Shown here: positions 1 through 11,481 of the stretch, piece after piece
Layout: each line of letters opens with the position of its first letter
Numbering within the stretch: position 1 is the stretch's first letter
Source: Byssothecium circinans
Lineage: Eukaryota > Ascomycota > Dothideomycetes > Pleosporales > Massarinaceae
Direction of reading: 5' to 3'
NCBI GenBank assembly: GCA_010015675.1
Contig: ML976980.1
Coordinates: 522,852 to 586,851, forward strand
DNA: 64,000 nt
The notes under the pieces: generated by a model
The model's input: only the letters and a program-made list of their open reading frames with translations
Told to the model about the DNA's origin: nothing
Databases searched by the model: none
Made by a program: the position numbers and the translations under genes

Positions 1-873
1 GGGGGGGAATCGGAATCTTGTGCATACGCCAAGAATTCCTCGAATTCTGCATACGCTAAATTGAGTAGGACGGGGGGATGGCGGACTCCGTACATACATA
101 AGCATATATACCCGGCACATGTTCTTCTTATACATGTAAAGTTTCAGTACGCGATAAGATTCGGATACCAATCATTAAACATTTTAAGAAGTAAATGTGG
201 TTATATGTTAGGAAACTTCGGTGCGGCTTTGGTTCCTTCCTCTAGCAACGACATCGTAACCTTTCCGTCCCATCCTGACAGAACCTCCACCACCATCCAC
301 CGCTTCATGTCGATCGATGAACTTTGTCGATTCCTCCCCAATGCTCGGTCGCTGGAGGAACAGGATGGGTAAATACGTTAGTATCTATTTTCTTAGTTAT
401 AATTAGATTATTATTCTCTGCAGGGAACCCCCTATAAGAATAAAATATATGGCCGACTACTATATACAAATCAACCTTGTTCCATACAAAATTTGTCAGT
501 GCGGTGGCTCACGCTAGCAGCCCGTTTATTGGGGAGCCACAAGAATGCGCATACAAGCGTATAGGCGCGTAATCGCTTACCAACGTATTCTTTGGCACTA
601 AGGGCGGCGGCACTGCATAACAGTCTCGCAACGTGCGACAAATCTGGATGTGAATGCGTTTAAAAGAGATTTCGGCACGCGTCATGCCGTATGTTCCTAA
701 GATAGCGACTAAGAGAAAATTTCTCGAAAAGGAGACGTCACACTATATAAGAAGGGACTCCGTAACCGTTCACCGCCCCCGTCACGACCGCTATCCACTC
801 TTTTCAAGAAGTGACAAAAGCCGAAAAATAAATAATCGACCTCCTGTGATCCGGCGAGAAAACACTAAGCATC
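1..873. other. intergenic, no gene supported
   Basis: Short open frames occur (for example 61-372 plus) but none has a recognisable domain, convincing composition or splice context. Nothing else stands out. Confidence 0.5.
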
Positions 874-1765
874 ATGATTGCGGCCGCTTTGATCCCCCGC
901 AAGGACGCCGACTTCGACCTCTATCCCTATACGCCGTCAGCAGCAGCGGGATATGCTTTCCTTATACTCTTCGCCGGTGGAGGGTTTGTGCACCTCTGCA
1001 TGATGTTCCCTCTGCGAGCATGGTTCTTCATTCCATTTATTCTTGGATGCGCTGGTAAGCCCTCTCGTCCAACACTCCTAGTGCAAGTTGTTAACTAAAT
1101 CTGTAATAGGTGAAGCAGCCGGCTACTACGCACGCGCATGGTCGCACCAAAACATCCGCAAGGGCGGCCCCTACCTCATCCAACTAATGCTTATCCTCGC
1201 CTCCGCACCTCTGCTCGCCGCAACAATCTACATGACCCTAGGACGCCTGATCCGAGCTCTTGACGCCGTCGAATACGCCTTCATGTCGCCGCGTTGGACG
1301 ACAAAAATCTACGTCCTCATCGACATCGGCAGTTTCATCTGCCAAATGATGGGCTCAGCGATGCAAGCTAGCGGCGATCCATCCGGAATCAAGACAGGAA
1401 ACACCATTGTCATGGCGGGCCTGGGCGTGCAACTCGGAGCCTTTGCCGTGTTCATCCTCAGTGTAGCTATCTTCCACCGCCGGCTGACTTTGCGCCCAAC
1501 CGACATCTCGGCGCAGCTCGATAGAAAGTGGAGGCGGGCGATGTGGATGCTGTACACTGTCAGCATACTTATTGTTATTCGAAGCGTGTTCCGTTTGGTT
1601 GAGTTTGCGGAAGGGCCTAGCGGGCCTCTTTACAACACGGAGACGTACATCTACGTGTTCGATGCGTCCCTGATGTTCGCCGTTGTGGTTATCATGGTGA
1701 TCTTGCATCCTGGGATAGTTTTGAGATCTAGTTTGAAGGCTGAACGCTGCATTCCTTTGCAATAG
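874..1765 (+). CDS. RTA1-like seven-TM membrane protein
   Basis: Two exons, 874-1054 and 1110-1765, with a 55-nt GT-AG intron (acceptor aatag), give 278 aa in one frame. The protein is almost wholly hydrophobic with about seven membrane spans and the layout of the fungal RTA1 family (lipid-translocating exporter-like proteins of the plasma membrane, linked in yeast to resistance to toxic lipophiles such as 7-aminocholesterol). Family hallmarks seen are the N-terminal Y-x-P-S-x-A-A-G-Y region before TM1, an acidic residue in the IDIGSFICQMMGSAMQ segment, and the GNTIVMAGLGVQLGAF helix. RSVFRLVEFAEG and a short cytoplasmic tail close it. The start is the first ATG ahead of TM1. Family assignment is firm; substrate and role are not known. 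It stands alone, with no operon-like partner. Confidence 0.85.
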
Positions 1766-2354
1766 GGTAAGAATCGCTACTGAACCAGTATTGTTCACAC
1801 AACCTCAATTCGGGCTCACGGTATAGGACGCATCTTAAGGGATTAGAGTTAGGGAGAGATAGTTAACTATCTGTATTTACAATTTTAGCTTAATAGCTCT
1901 AGTATTTAAATTGTTATTAAAGGTTGAATCTTTGATTTTCCGCTAAGCAAAAAGTAGCCGTCTTGGTGGTGTGGCCGTCTTGGTGGTGCTTCACGTTATA
2001 TAACGTTACCGTTTTTGAGTTTCCTATAGTGATGTGAGTCGTTCTGAGAAAGTAGAAACTCCTCAAGGAAGCCCACGGGCGGCTTGAGCTGCGCGCAGTA
2101 CACAAGTACGCTAGAACAAATATGACCTAGTGCGGCACGTCCACCTCAGTCACGGCACGTGCAAGCGAACGCGACATCTCGTCATCATTCCATCTATTAC
2201 CAACTCCTGCCCATCCAAATCCCATCTTTCAACATCTATTTAAAAAAATAAAATTTCAACACACAATTTCTGCAGATGCTACAAACTTTTGCGACTCGTT
2301 TACGCGCCGAAGTATCCGTCTACACAAAAAAGGGCTTCTAGCTAGTTTCTAGAC
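1766..2354. other. intergenic spacer
   Basis: AT-rich 3' flank of the RTA1-like gene and 5' flank of the F-box locus. A near-duplicate short run (gccgtcttggtggtg) occurs twice around 1959-1986. No gene supported. Confidence 0.4.
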
Positions 2355-3975
2355 ATGCCGGCCCTCTTGGACCTCAGTGCAGAACTCTTGCTCTCCGTAG
2401 CATATTTCCTCCCACAAGTGGATCTTCTCAACGTGTCGCTCACATGCAAGCTGCTGCACGACGCCACGGAGCCAGAATTGTATCGCGAATACAACAACAC
2501 GCGGAGGAATGGTCGGTCTATCGTTCCGTATTTACTACGACTCATTGCTGTACCCAAACTCACGAAATACGTTCGTTTCATCGATTTCAAACCATGGGGG
2601 ACGTTGAACGAAATCAGTCCAGAATTCGACCCCGAGTTTCCGTTACGCGATGAACCAGTTTTGCCCGACTACTATTTTATCGCGCGGGCTGCTCAAGCTG
2701 CTGGAGTTATCAAGTGCATTACGCCATTTTCAAAGAAAAACATTATAGCTGAAACGGTCAATAACTCTCCAGTTCTTCATTGGGATCTGTTCCACGACGG
2801 CTCAAACCGTTGGCTGGATGAGCTCATAGGCTAGGATAGACCCTTCTTAGCTATACCCTACGACGAGAAATTCTGCCTTCTCCTACGCGCTGGTGTGGAG
2901 GACGCGTACGTCGTGCTTTTGATGGCGATACTGCCTAACCTGCGTGAGGTCTTCTTCAACGGCATGCCTTACCAGGAGACTGCCTTACGGTGGCGCTTTC
3001 CCGTCGAGGGAGGCCGTAAGCTACGAAGACTCAGTGCACTCGCAAATGACCCAAACCTGTCTTGGGCGTTGCAGTACCTCAACGAGCAGATGCAAGCACC
3101 CCGGCTCGAAGAGCTCGAAGTTTGTGGTGGAGGCTCCTTGTGGCTTGGTCTGGTCACTGCGCCTCTTCAGCTGCCTCAAAAATCCCTCAACATTACCCGC
3201 CTCACTCTTCAGTGTTTCATAATGACTCAAGCGGATATGCAGACGCTTCTAAGCGCGTGTCGCACTTTGAAGTCGTTCTACTACTCTGCGCCCGAGGAAG
3301 GGTGGGATTTCCGGACTATTACCTACCCAGAGCTTGTTGAGCTTCTGCTTATGTACAAGGAAACGCTTGAAGAAATAGCTATGGATCTCGATAGCCTCTG
3401 GGACTACGATGATGCATCACCAAGGACCATCGCGTCATTATCTGACTTCAGCTCCCTCAAGACCATCGATATCAGTCCTGGGATATGGTCATACGAGCAA
3501 GAAACCACCACGGAACCTCGGAATGATATACCAGAGGAGTGGAACACCATACCACAGCGTCTCCCTAAATTCCATCACTGAAATCACCCTCCGACTATGC
3601 GATGATAGCGCCAGATGCCATGGACTCGACTTGGCTACCTGGTCTGAACACCTTCTCCATCTAACGAATATCATCTGCACTTTTTCCGATAACGAGGGAG
3701 ATGAATTCGACAAGCAATGCGGTGCTATAACGCTCGAGGTCGTTAAACGTTCCAGGTTTAAGAGACAGCTTGGCACGATCTTCGAGCGCAAGTGTCCGGA
3801 TAGTGATCTTGATGTGAGAACTGCTTTGGAAGTGCGTTGGAGTGGGTGCATGTATGAGGTGTATGAGCGGAAGTATCAACTGTCGGGCAGGTTGTTTGGA
3901 TTTGAAAATGAAACTGAGAGTGAGGACGATAGCAATACAGAGGATAGTGATTCTGCGAGTGAAGAGCCCGCATGA
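2355..3975 (+). pseudogene. disrupted F-box protein gene
   Basis: The N-terminus (LDLSAELLLSVAYFLP..DLLNVSLTCKLLHDATEPELY) is a clear F-box, the Skp1-binding motif of SCF ubiquitin-ligase substrate adaptors; the rest resembles the loose LRR-like C-terminus of fungal F-box proteins (ILPNLREVFF, PRLEELEV). The reading frame is broken twice. An in-frame TAG at 2832-2834 sits between segments that continue in the same frame, and near 3545-3580 the coding frame moves by one base: the first frame stops at 3579-3581 while homologous-looking sequence (SLNSITEITLRLCDD) goes on in the next frame to 3975, ending in an acidic Ser/Asp/Glu tail. No GT-AG intron of normal size removes either lesion. I call it a pseudogene; two sequencing errors are the alternative. 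Confidence 0.65.
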
Positions 3976-4378
3976 TAGCACTGAACTATTACGACTTGTA
4001 TTCTTCCATTAGTCTTGAGATATCTAGGTTGAAACTTATAAGACTCTTATTACTTTTGTTATGGGCTCATTTTAAGAATCGGCGCCTGTAAATTTCTTAA
4101 TTTCTCAATGTATGTTATTACTATTCCAATGTCACAAGTTCCTGAAGAGAAATAATTAGTAGCATCAATGCATTAGATTAGGTTCCAACGCAAAGAGGGT
4201 AGTTAAGTCTTGGTTCAATAAAACTAATAATATCAATTAGCCACTAAACATTATATCGAAAAGAATAAAAGAAAAGACCAAGTCGTGGCGGACTTTCACC
4301 AGCAACGCGAAAGTCAAAACAAATTACTTCATCTTCTTACCATCAACCTTCAGCTTTGAACCCATCTTCTTCTCGTCG
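3976..4378. other. convergent intergenic spacer
   Basis: AT-rich spacer between the 3' ends of the F-box locus (+) and the secreted-protein gene (-). Presumably holds both polyadenylation regions; no gene seen. Confidence 0.45.
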
Positions 4379-6877
4379 TCACCGCTCACCCTTCGATTCT
4401 GGGCCGCTTTTCGGCATGAACTGAACATGCGTATCTGCGCTCTCCTGGTTCAGCGTTGAAGTCAGATTAGAGAACTTGCCATTAAGCCATTTCTCAAAGC
4501 CCTTAACACCGAATCCATCCTCAAAATCTTCAGAACAAATACCCCAAAGCCTCTTCGTCCACATCAAACCCGACCAATCCTTTCCAATTGTGTCACCGAG
4601 CCGAGTCGTCTCGATAATGGCACCGATGCCAGGAAGGACGAAGTTAGCATAGATTCCAATGCTGAGATCCATCCATATGCCTAGTGCGGTTATGATCGGA
4701 CCATTTTTCTGGCACTTTGTGTCCACGTCTGGCAGGTGTCAATATACTGTAGTCGTCAAAAAGAAATAAGGAGCAGACGAACCATGTGCTTGGCCAGCAT
4801 TGATCTGCAGTCTGGGCATCTCAAACCTCGCCATCAAACTGAATTCGCCGTGCTTTTCTATACCGGGGAGACCGAACGATAGGCTTACTTTGGGTCCCAT
4901 GGCGACGGACGCGTAGAGTGAGTTGTTGGAGAAGTGGACTTCGGGAGCGCGCCAGTTGATTTGGGCGTGCCGGTCTTTAGTCATGATTTCGCCGTCTTTC
5001 CATCGTACCTCTGCGACTTCTCCTCGGGGAATGCGAAGATCTAAGCGTAGGCGTAAAAGGTTAGTGTATGTTTCGGATGCAGTTGGTACGTCGGTGCTTA
5101 CCCAGGCCAGGCGTCGTGCTGTGGAGATGGTTAGAGATAGCTTGGGTCATGTAGGTGAGAGGGTACGTACAAGTTCGTTTCTCCCAATGCGCCGACGCGG
5201 AGATAGACCCCTAAGGTTATAGTTAACAAAAGTCACTAAGAACGTCCGCACTGCCGCGCGCTGAAACACCAGTGCTAGCTATTCCATAACCCAAAGTCCT
5301 TCATGGGAATACTCACCAAAGCCATTATTCATCAACATCTTGATGCCAAAATTCTATTCCATATCAGCGCAGAATAACCAAACCAAACCCAACACAGCAC
5401 TAACCTGCCAACCCCGAAGAAACCTACCCTTCTTCCCCAGGTCCATAGCCTTCTCATGCATCTTATTGTCGAAATTATCCGGTCCCTGGAACGGCGTATT
5501 CCCCAACATGAGTATGGGAAGGCACGTCTGCTGTCCCACCACGGGAAACAACATCCACGAGCAAAACCACTCCACGCCTCCCTTCAAATCCCATTCCACC
5601 TGAAGTCCAACATCGATGTCCATGTAGGCCTCGACGCCGATGTGCGCCTCTTGGATGTGTCTGGCGAGAAAGCTCTGGAATCTGTCCGACGGTTTCTTAC
5701 CATCCAATTTGTGGAAGGCGTGCTTAGTTATTAGCTGGACTTGAAAGCCAAAGTGAAAGTTGATGTTTGCATCTAGATAAGTATCGATGAAAGAGATCCC
5801 GGGCATCTGCAAGAAGTCTTAGGCATCCTTTAGAGGCGTGATGCGATGTTCCCACTCCTCGTTGAAGTGCATTTTCACGTTGAAAGTCGCATCTGCGTTG
5901 ATTCTGGACAGAGCCTGGAGTCTATCGATGACGTCTATATCGTGTACGTCGGACCAAGAGTCTGATTCCCAGTCGGAAATCTCCGATTTCAAGTCTGACA
6001 AGATATCTGGAAAGATTTCGAGTTTTGATGATTGGTCCCTGCGGTTGACGTCTTCGACGAGTTCGAGAGCGTGATCGTTACGTTTGCTGAGGCGGCGGAA
6101 GGATTCTTGAGATACGGAGATGGTGGTTGCGAGTTCGGGATTGAGGACGCTGAGTTCGTGGTGCGCAACTTCGATGCGTATGAGAGGGGATCGCTTGCCG
6201 GGCCGGTCGTGGAATGTCATTTTGTCACCACTGATCGTGGTTAGCTACAGTTCCTTCACTTTGAAGGCGTTTTACTTGCCGAACGACAGCGACGTTGCCG
6301 TCAGTCAGATCTTCATTGCAGGAAGGGTCGTTGATGGCAAAGAGGAGCCTGTCCTTGCCGCTCCAATGTTTTTTCGCAAGCTCGTACGAATCGCGCCCGC
6401 GAAAGCGAAGGTACATCACTGTGCTTTTGGTCTTGGTTGACCGAGAGCACATTGGTTGATCAGAGTCTCGGAAGAGACTGTGTGCGTGGAGGGAGTCGAG
6501 GTTAACGTATGATGCGTTATCGTGGCTCAGTGTGATCGTTTGTATGTGGTGTTGATCTAGACATCGTCAGTGATGGCTCTTCAGCTTCGAAGAGGAGACG
6601 TGAAATTGCCTTGAAGGAAGTCCATGGTCAGGGTCTGTTTCGGCTCGAAGATTTCGTGATGAAGGTCTCTTCGATTCACATGGTGGTGATGCCTTCGCAT
6701 CACGGGAATTCCTTGCTGGAATTTCGCCATGTCGAAGACTGACGCGTCGTCATCGGCTATGGGTGTGGCTGAGAGAAAATTTCCAGACCGCGAAGGGAGG
6801 GAGAACGAAAGTTGAGCTTGCAGAGCAAGAAAGAATAATATGGGGAGCAGCATCTTGAGATTCAGGAAGGAGGCCAT
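4379..6877 (-). CDS. secreted protein of unknown function, nine exons
   Basis: Nine exons splice into 666 aa: 6877-6610, 6556-6280, 6230-5879, 5806-5405, 5353-5317, 5210-5171, 5118-5102, 5040-4783 and 4728-4379. Every phase matches, which is strong support for a single gene. Residues 1-27 are a signal peptide (MASFLNLKMLLPILFFLALQ...), followed by a His-rich stretch HHHHVNRRD, so the product should be secreted or wall-bound. I recognise no domain. The middle and C-terminal parts look beta-rich (GVEAYMDIDVGLQVEWDL, MGPKVSLSFGLPGIEKHGEF). Two introns need GC donors (6231-6279, donor gcaagt; 6557-6609, donor gcaatt). The 5807-5878 intron has a weak donor (gtgaaa) but removes an otherwise in-frame TAA. 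An in-frame upstream exon at 7091-6972, itself starting with a hydrophobic leader, is possible; I prefer the ATG at 6877. Confidence 0.7.
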
Positions 6878-8290
6878 ATTGAACTGAAGGTGGAATTGGT
6901 GTACAGCGAAGTTTGTCTGTAAAGCGAGGATGATTTTTATCCTTTTAAGAAGGATTCTTGCTAGAGCATCTTACCTCCTCTACTCTCCCAGCTTTTGAAA
7001 TAGGCTCATTCAAAGCGTCACTTGTGCCTTCCATTTGGCCTTGAAGCTCCACCCAAATTATAATGCAGAGCAGGAGCAATAGTTGATGCATACGTTCCTT
7101 CTCCAGCCTTAATGCTCTATATGTCATGACTCCCTATCTTATGGATCGTGACGCTTATATACCCGTGGACTTCCTTCGGCGAATGTTTGGTTACGAATCA
7201 TGTGAATGCTGACTGTCTACATCTTTTGCGCCACCGATGAGGTGATTAGATGACTAATGTCGCACACTCTCGTTGTGCAACATAAGGGCATCGGAAAATT
7301 AATCCCAGCTTTTGATGCACCCCTAACCTTTATTGAATTTTTTAGTGGCGTCGCCGTTTAAAATTCCGGTAAATAAGCTCCGAATTGCGCCAACCCTATG
7401 CACTAGGAGCGGGGTACCTGAGATCCAAAGTGTGCGGGGGTGTTCGTTACACGGCTTTTTATGGACCGTCGATATCATCCTGCTCTTTAGGTTGAAGCAT
7501 TAAACATCCAACTTAGGAAGCCCTGGAATTGCTTCAGTGAGCACATTGAGGCCGACAATAGCTATCTAATGATGTATTAATGAAGGAGTGTTGGACACTG
7601 ATTTAAAATTTTCAGTGACTTTTCAGAATGGGAAGTCTGATTCATTTTAGCATGCTAGCTCTAAACGCTAGGTCCACACAATTGTATGGTGCTCCTTTAA
7701 AGGTGTGAGTGTCGTATGACAGAGATACGCTCGGCCTCGGTCGGCGGTAAGATTAAACAGTACAGCTCAGGTATAATGGTTATTGTTTGATCAACGACCA
7801 GGTTCCACCCAGCTCTTGCGCATGCCGAATATCCGACCACCAAACAGCGAACAACATTTGAGCACGCATGCTGCTTTGAGAGTTTACGTATAAAGAGCGG
7901 AAAATTGAGAACTCTTTGAACCTCGAAATGGAATCCGAATGCAAGTGCTGGGATGGCAATCACGAGGGGCTACCCTTCACAGTTCACACCAATTGTAATT
8001 TCTCCGCCTGAAACATGAACGCCAAGACCGGGGTGCATCCACTCAATGCATCGCTTGGGAAACATCGAAACAACCATCGGAATCAGATTTAAATGAGCCA
8101 AGAGTAAAACGGGACATGGTAGTAAAAAGAGAACAGAGCAAACATACAAATACTCCGCCAATGCCGGATAATTGACGCTCTCCAGAAGTCACCACCTTCT
8201 TCCTACTTTCATTTATAAACACTTCGGGTCTTTGCCCAATTCCTTTCCTTTCACGCTCTCAGTGCCGGCACAACGCTCTTTCTCTTCATC
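6878..8290. other. intergenic; possible leader exon
   Basis: On the minus strand 7091-6972 could encode a short hydrophobic leader (MHQLLLLLCIIIWVELQGQ) that splices (gtaagatg donor, ctttacag acceptor) in frame onto the start of the secreted-protein gene. This may be a 5' UTR or alternative exon. The remainder up to 8290 shows no supported gene. Confidence 0.3.
8212..8219 (+). promoter_or_regulatory. TATA-like box of metallopeptidase gene
   Basis: TTTATAAA lies 72 bp upstream of the ATG at 8291, a usual distance for a fungal TATA element plus short leader. Position and motif only; untested. Confidence 0.4.
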
Positions 8291-9229
8291 ATGAAGTCTT
8301 CTTTGGCGATCTCTGCCCTACTTTCTACAGGTCTTGCGGCAAGCATCCCCCGCCCCCAGCCTGTTTGCACGTTCAACGCGCGTGCCTTGAACGGTGCCGT
8401 TGACTCTTTCGAGTCCTCTGTCGAAAGGCGAGACTTGGGCCAGACGACATGGAACCCACCTTCCAACCTCGTCACTCCACTCAAACAAGTCTGGGACCAC
8501 GAAATGGCCACCTACCCTGCCAACTTCAAGAACTACGGCTACGACCAGATCATGGATGCCAAGGGTAAGATCAACTACTGCGTCCGATGGCAAGGCACGA
8601 AACCCGTTACCGCAGAAATGCGCGCCCAGACTGAAGCTGCTATCCGCAAGGCGTACAACAAGTGGATCGCCGTGTTGGCTGGATTCGAAAAGTTCCCTTA
8701 CAAGACGGCCGAGGTTAATGTCGTCGGATGGGCCGTCCAGGATAAGTCCATCCTCCAGGGCGACGTTTCCAAGATCCAGGTGTACACCGATAAGGACGGC
8801 GAGGGTATCCCCCAGTGCAGCGAGAAATGTGGCCGCTTCTTCCACCAAGACAACAACTACAGCGGATGCCCTGCTGGCGCTGCGCGCCACTACGGTACGT
8901 AATGGTCCCCATCTTCCCCTGTGTCATACTAACTCTTTCTCTCAGACCTGTCCTTGTGGCTTACTCCCGGTATGAACGGTGGTGCTGGCGGTGATTGGGG
9001 TCAGCGCATCGGCCAGGAGTACTTCTTGCAGAGCATCAATTCTGAGAACATCCACATCTTGCTCCATGAGCTTGGTCACACCTTTGCTCTTGATGACTTC
9101 TACGACTGGACACCCTCCGGCGTCACCAACTTCATTATGCTTGCGGGTAGTGCGATGGAGATCACTGAGTTCGATGCTTGGATGGCCAGGGACTGGTGGA
9201 GGAACTTGAAGAGCAGGTACGGCCTGTAA
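8291..9229 (+). CDS. secreted HEXXH zinc metallopeptidase
   Basis: Exons 8291-8894 and 8946-9229 (51-nt intron) encode 295 aa. Residues 1-17 are a signal peptide, then a likely propeptide ending near VERRDLG. The catalytic signature HELGHTFALDD at about 242-252 has the zincin HEXXH pair plus a downstream Asp; Glu243 would be the general base and His242/His246 zinc ligands. A following Met (FIMLAGSAM, about 265) may be a Met-turn. Paired Cys residues (CSEKCGRFF, SGCPAG) suggest disulfides. Family knowledge: extracellular zincins digest host or environmental proteins; the third ligand (Asp versus the His of M10/M43 metzincins) is not certain from sequence alone, so I give no MEROPS family. Strong TATA-like box upstream suggests inducible expression (inference). 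Confidence 0.8.
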
Positions 9230-10326
9230 ATTGGCACTGCGCGATAAGGGCGAGGATGTCTTGGAGATGGCTTCTTTGTATATACTTACTCATTTGAGAT
9301 AGCAATTTTATCATACTTTGCGATTGAGAAAGGATTTTATTTTATTATAATAAGGATCGATGGGATGCCGATGTTTTACTCGCAACTTTGTGCGATGACC
9401 GGAAGAAATCTTGACGGGCTGGGATGCGCTAGGCTGGAGATAGCCTAATTCCCTCCTAGGACGGGACGCCTCGCTGGTGCCAGGACTTTTTCGGGTGCTG
9501 AACCCAACATTTTTCACCCTCAACAGCTGGTCCTTTCACATAGGAGAGGGCTTCCTGGCTACGGACCTGCTTATGTTATGAAACTGAGCGCATTCCACAG
9601 CACTCACCGTTACGCAGCCCTCCTTGAACTTGGGAACTATCATGGTATTGTTATTCGGCATAAAACGAGCCTGAGAAGCGTTCAAGCTATCAGTGAAGCG
9701 TGCAGCACATAACTCCCATGGATTCCTCTGGCAACATACCGCAGTTTTGAACATGACTGGCAGTAAACAATTGGTATATTGAGTTAAGCAATCTTCTGGT
9801 CTCGTATCCCATTCGCCAAAAGTTCGTCCTTACGCACTCGATGCCAATGAACTCTCCACACGCATTCACCGGCAAAGGCAGCAACACACCTATTACAATG
9901 CTGTTGTTGTTCGTCTCACGCCTGTTGATAGAACCATAGGCGCAACGGTTATGTCTCTTGGCCGATCTTCTCGAGCGTCGCTCCCTCTGGAAGTTCGCCC
10001 CTACTCCACTTACCTAGGCAGTCACCTTTCACCCACATGCAACTGCGTGTGCTCTCGTGAAGAAGCAGGTACGTTACAGGAAACCACTTCACCTCCATCG
10101 TCTACCATCGTCTGTTGCCCGAGAATACTTCATCACAACCTCCGATTACCTATCACCTACGAAACCTTGATTATATTGTTTCATCCGCCCTGAACTCTCT
10201 ATCGTTACACCACGAAGGTAAATCTCAAACCATTCGTTCAGGCACCACTTCAGCCCGCAAATAACCTTTCAGTTCGTGGACTTTTCTGCACACCCCTTTG
10301 TCGCACTAACAAACAGCCACAGGGCA
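9230..10326. other. intergenic with small coding-like relic
   Basis: Mostly featureless. A minus-strand piece at 9940-9540 is described separately. 10218-10272 looks like a 5' UTR intron (gtaaat...ctttcag) of the next gene. Confidence 0.35.
9539..9940 (-). other. possible small Cys-rich secreted gene or relic
   Basis: Reading the minus strand from about 9940 gives a plausible peptide with spaced cysteines (NRCAYGSINRRETNNNS, then VNACGEFIGIEC), followed after a possible intron (donor gtaagg at the TGC codon) by another Cys-rich segment (AVCCQRNPWELCAARF, EGCV). I could not find splice phases joining the pieces, nor a signal peptide in the same frame upstream. It is either a degenerate gene or a chance composition; no function assigned. 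Confidence 0.2.
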
Positions 10327-11073
10327 ATGCTCCACAAATACCTCACCAGCTGCGCACTCCTCCTACCCGTAATCATCGCTTCACCGTATCCCTACCCGAA
10401 TGGCACAGCATTCAATGGGGTGACGCCAACTGGCACTAGTGGCTGCAGTGCCCCAACAGCAGCAACAGTAATTGGACCTCCCCCAAGACCATCGGGTCCA
10501 CTATGTCTGGACACATTCTACCCGTCCGAGCTCCGCATCGTAGACTCCCGCTATGCGACCTTCAACGAGACTGAGCTGCATGCTCGAACCAACATGTTCA
10601 TGGCACTGCGGCAACGCGAGGACACCTTCCAAGTCGCCACCCAAGTCCAATTCATCGACGTCGTGGCTCCGAACTGGACTGCATGTCATCTCAAGCTCGA
10701 TCTCCCAGCCGAAAACCTCCAAATGCAGACTGGCCCGAAGCCGATTCTTTACGTTTACCAGGTCGAGCGCGAGGCTGGTAGCATGGCAAACTGGGAGATG
10801 TACGAGCCTGCGTACACAGGTGCTGATCAGCTTATTCTTTATGGCGCGATCAATGGGACGAACGGTCAGCAGAGTACCACGAGAGAGTTCTACAAGGGAT
10901 ACTACGACATTGGGTCTGGGCCATGTAACCAGACGATGACCTTCCAGATTGGCTTTGGATTCGATGGAGGTGACGAGGTCAATTACTGGCAATTCATTAA
11001 CACACGGCCTCCTCTGATCCCGGCACAAGGGTTCAAGATCTGGACTGGAGATAACTGGTGCGTTGGACGGTAG
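10327..11073 (+). CDS. secreted protein, 248 aa, unknown
   Basis: Intronless coding region. The ATG at 10327 is chosen over an in-frame ATG at 10276 because a signal peptide starts exactly there (MLHKYLTSCALLLPVIIA, cleavage after ASP or nearby). A Pro/Thr-rich linker (residues 20-60) is followed by a compact domain from C.LDTFYPSELRIVDSRYATFN to the C-terminal GDNWCVGR with four to five Cys and several N-glycosylation sequons (NET, NWT, NGT, NQT). The alternation of hydrophobic residues suggests a beta-sandwich; it reminds me of the But2 C-terminal-like domain of fungal secreted proteins, but too weakly to name it. A probable 5' UTR intron lies at 10218-10272. Confidence 0.7.
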   Translation: MLHKYLTSCALLLPVIIASPYPYPNGTAFNGVTPTGTSGCSAPTAATVIGPPPRPSGPLCLDTFYPSELRIVDSRYATFNETELHARTNMFMALRQREDTFQVATQVQFIDVVAPNWTACHLKLDLPAENLQMQTGPKPILYVYQVEREAGSMANWEMYEPAYTGADQLILYGAINGTNGQQSTTREFYKGYYDIGSGPCNQTMTFQIGFGFDGGDEVNYWQFINTRPPLIPAQGFKIWTGDNWCVGR

Positions 11074-11481
11074 CTGACGATCATACGGGTACGAGTCACG
11101 GGTGACAGAAAAGATGTGTTGTTCCACTCGGTAGCGGCGCCGTAGCTAGCCTTCTTGATTGGATTTTGAGAGAGCGCTTTCCTCTTCACCTCTGTTTATC
11201 CTGTTCACACCCATTCGAAAACTCCATGAAGGGACCATCCACACCTTCCCAGCCACAACGTGATGCCCACCACTGCACTACTGACCTTGAATATCTAACC
11301 TCTCTCGCTACTGGAAAGTGATAGCTCGCATCTTGGCAACCACGAGCTTCCTTCCTGTGGCATGCACGGGCACTCTTCCAAAAATACGGATGCAGTAGTA
11401 CGAGATGCGGGGGAAAATTTTTGTCTATCCTTTTCAATACCCTTCCATCTCTATTCGCTTCACCGTTTATCAGATCTAACC
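11074..11481. other. intergenic spacer
   Basis: 3' flank of the secreted-protein gene and promoter of the next gene. Pyrimidine-rich tract (tttcaatacccttccatctc) just before the ATG at 11482. No other feature. Confidence 0.4.

Noticed and set aside
8318..8890. 190-codon minus-strand open frame
   Set aside because: Shadow of the metallopeptidase exon, whose HEXXH motif settles the strand.
10501..11127. 208-codon minus-strand open frame
   Set aside because: Lies opposite the secreted-protein gene, which has a signal peptide; the antisense product has no domain.
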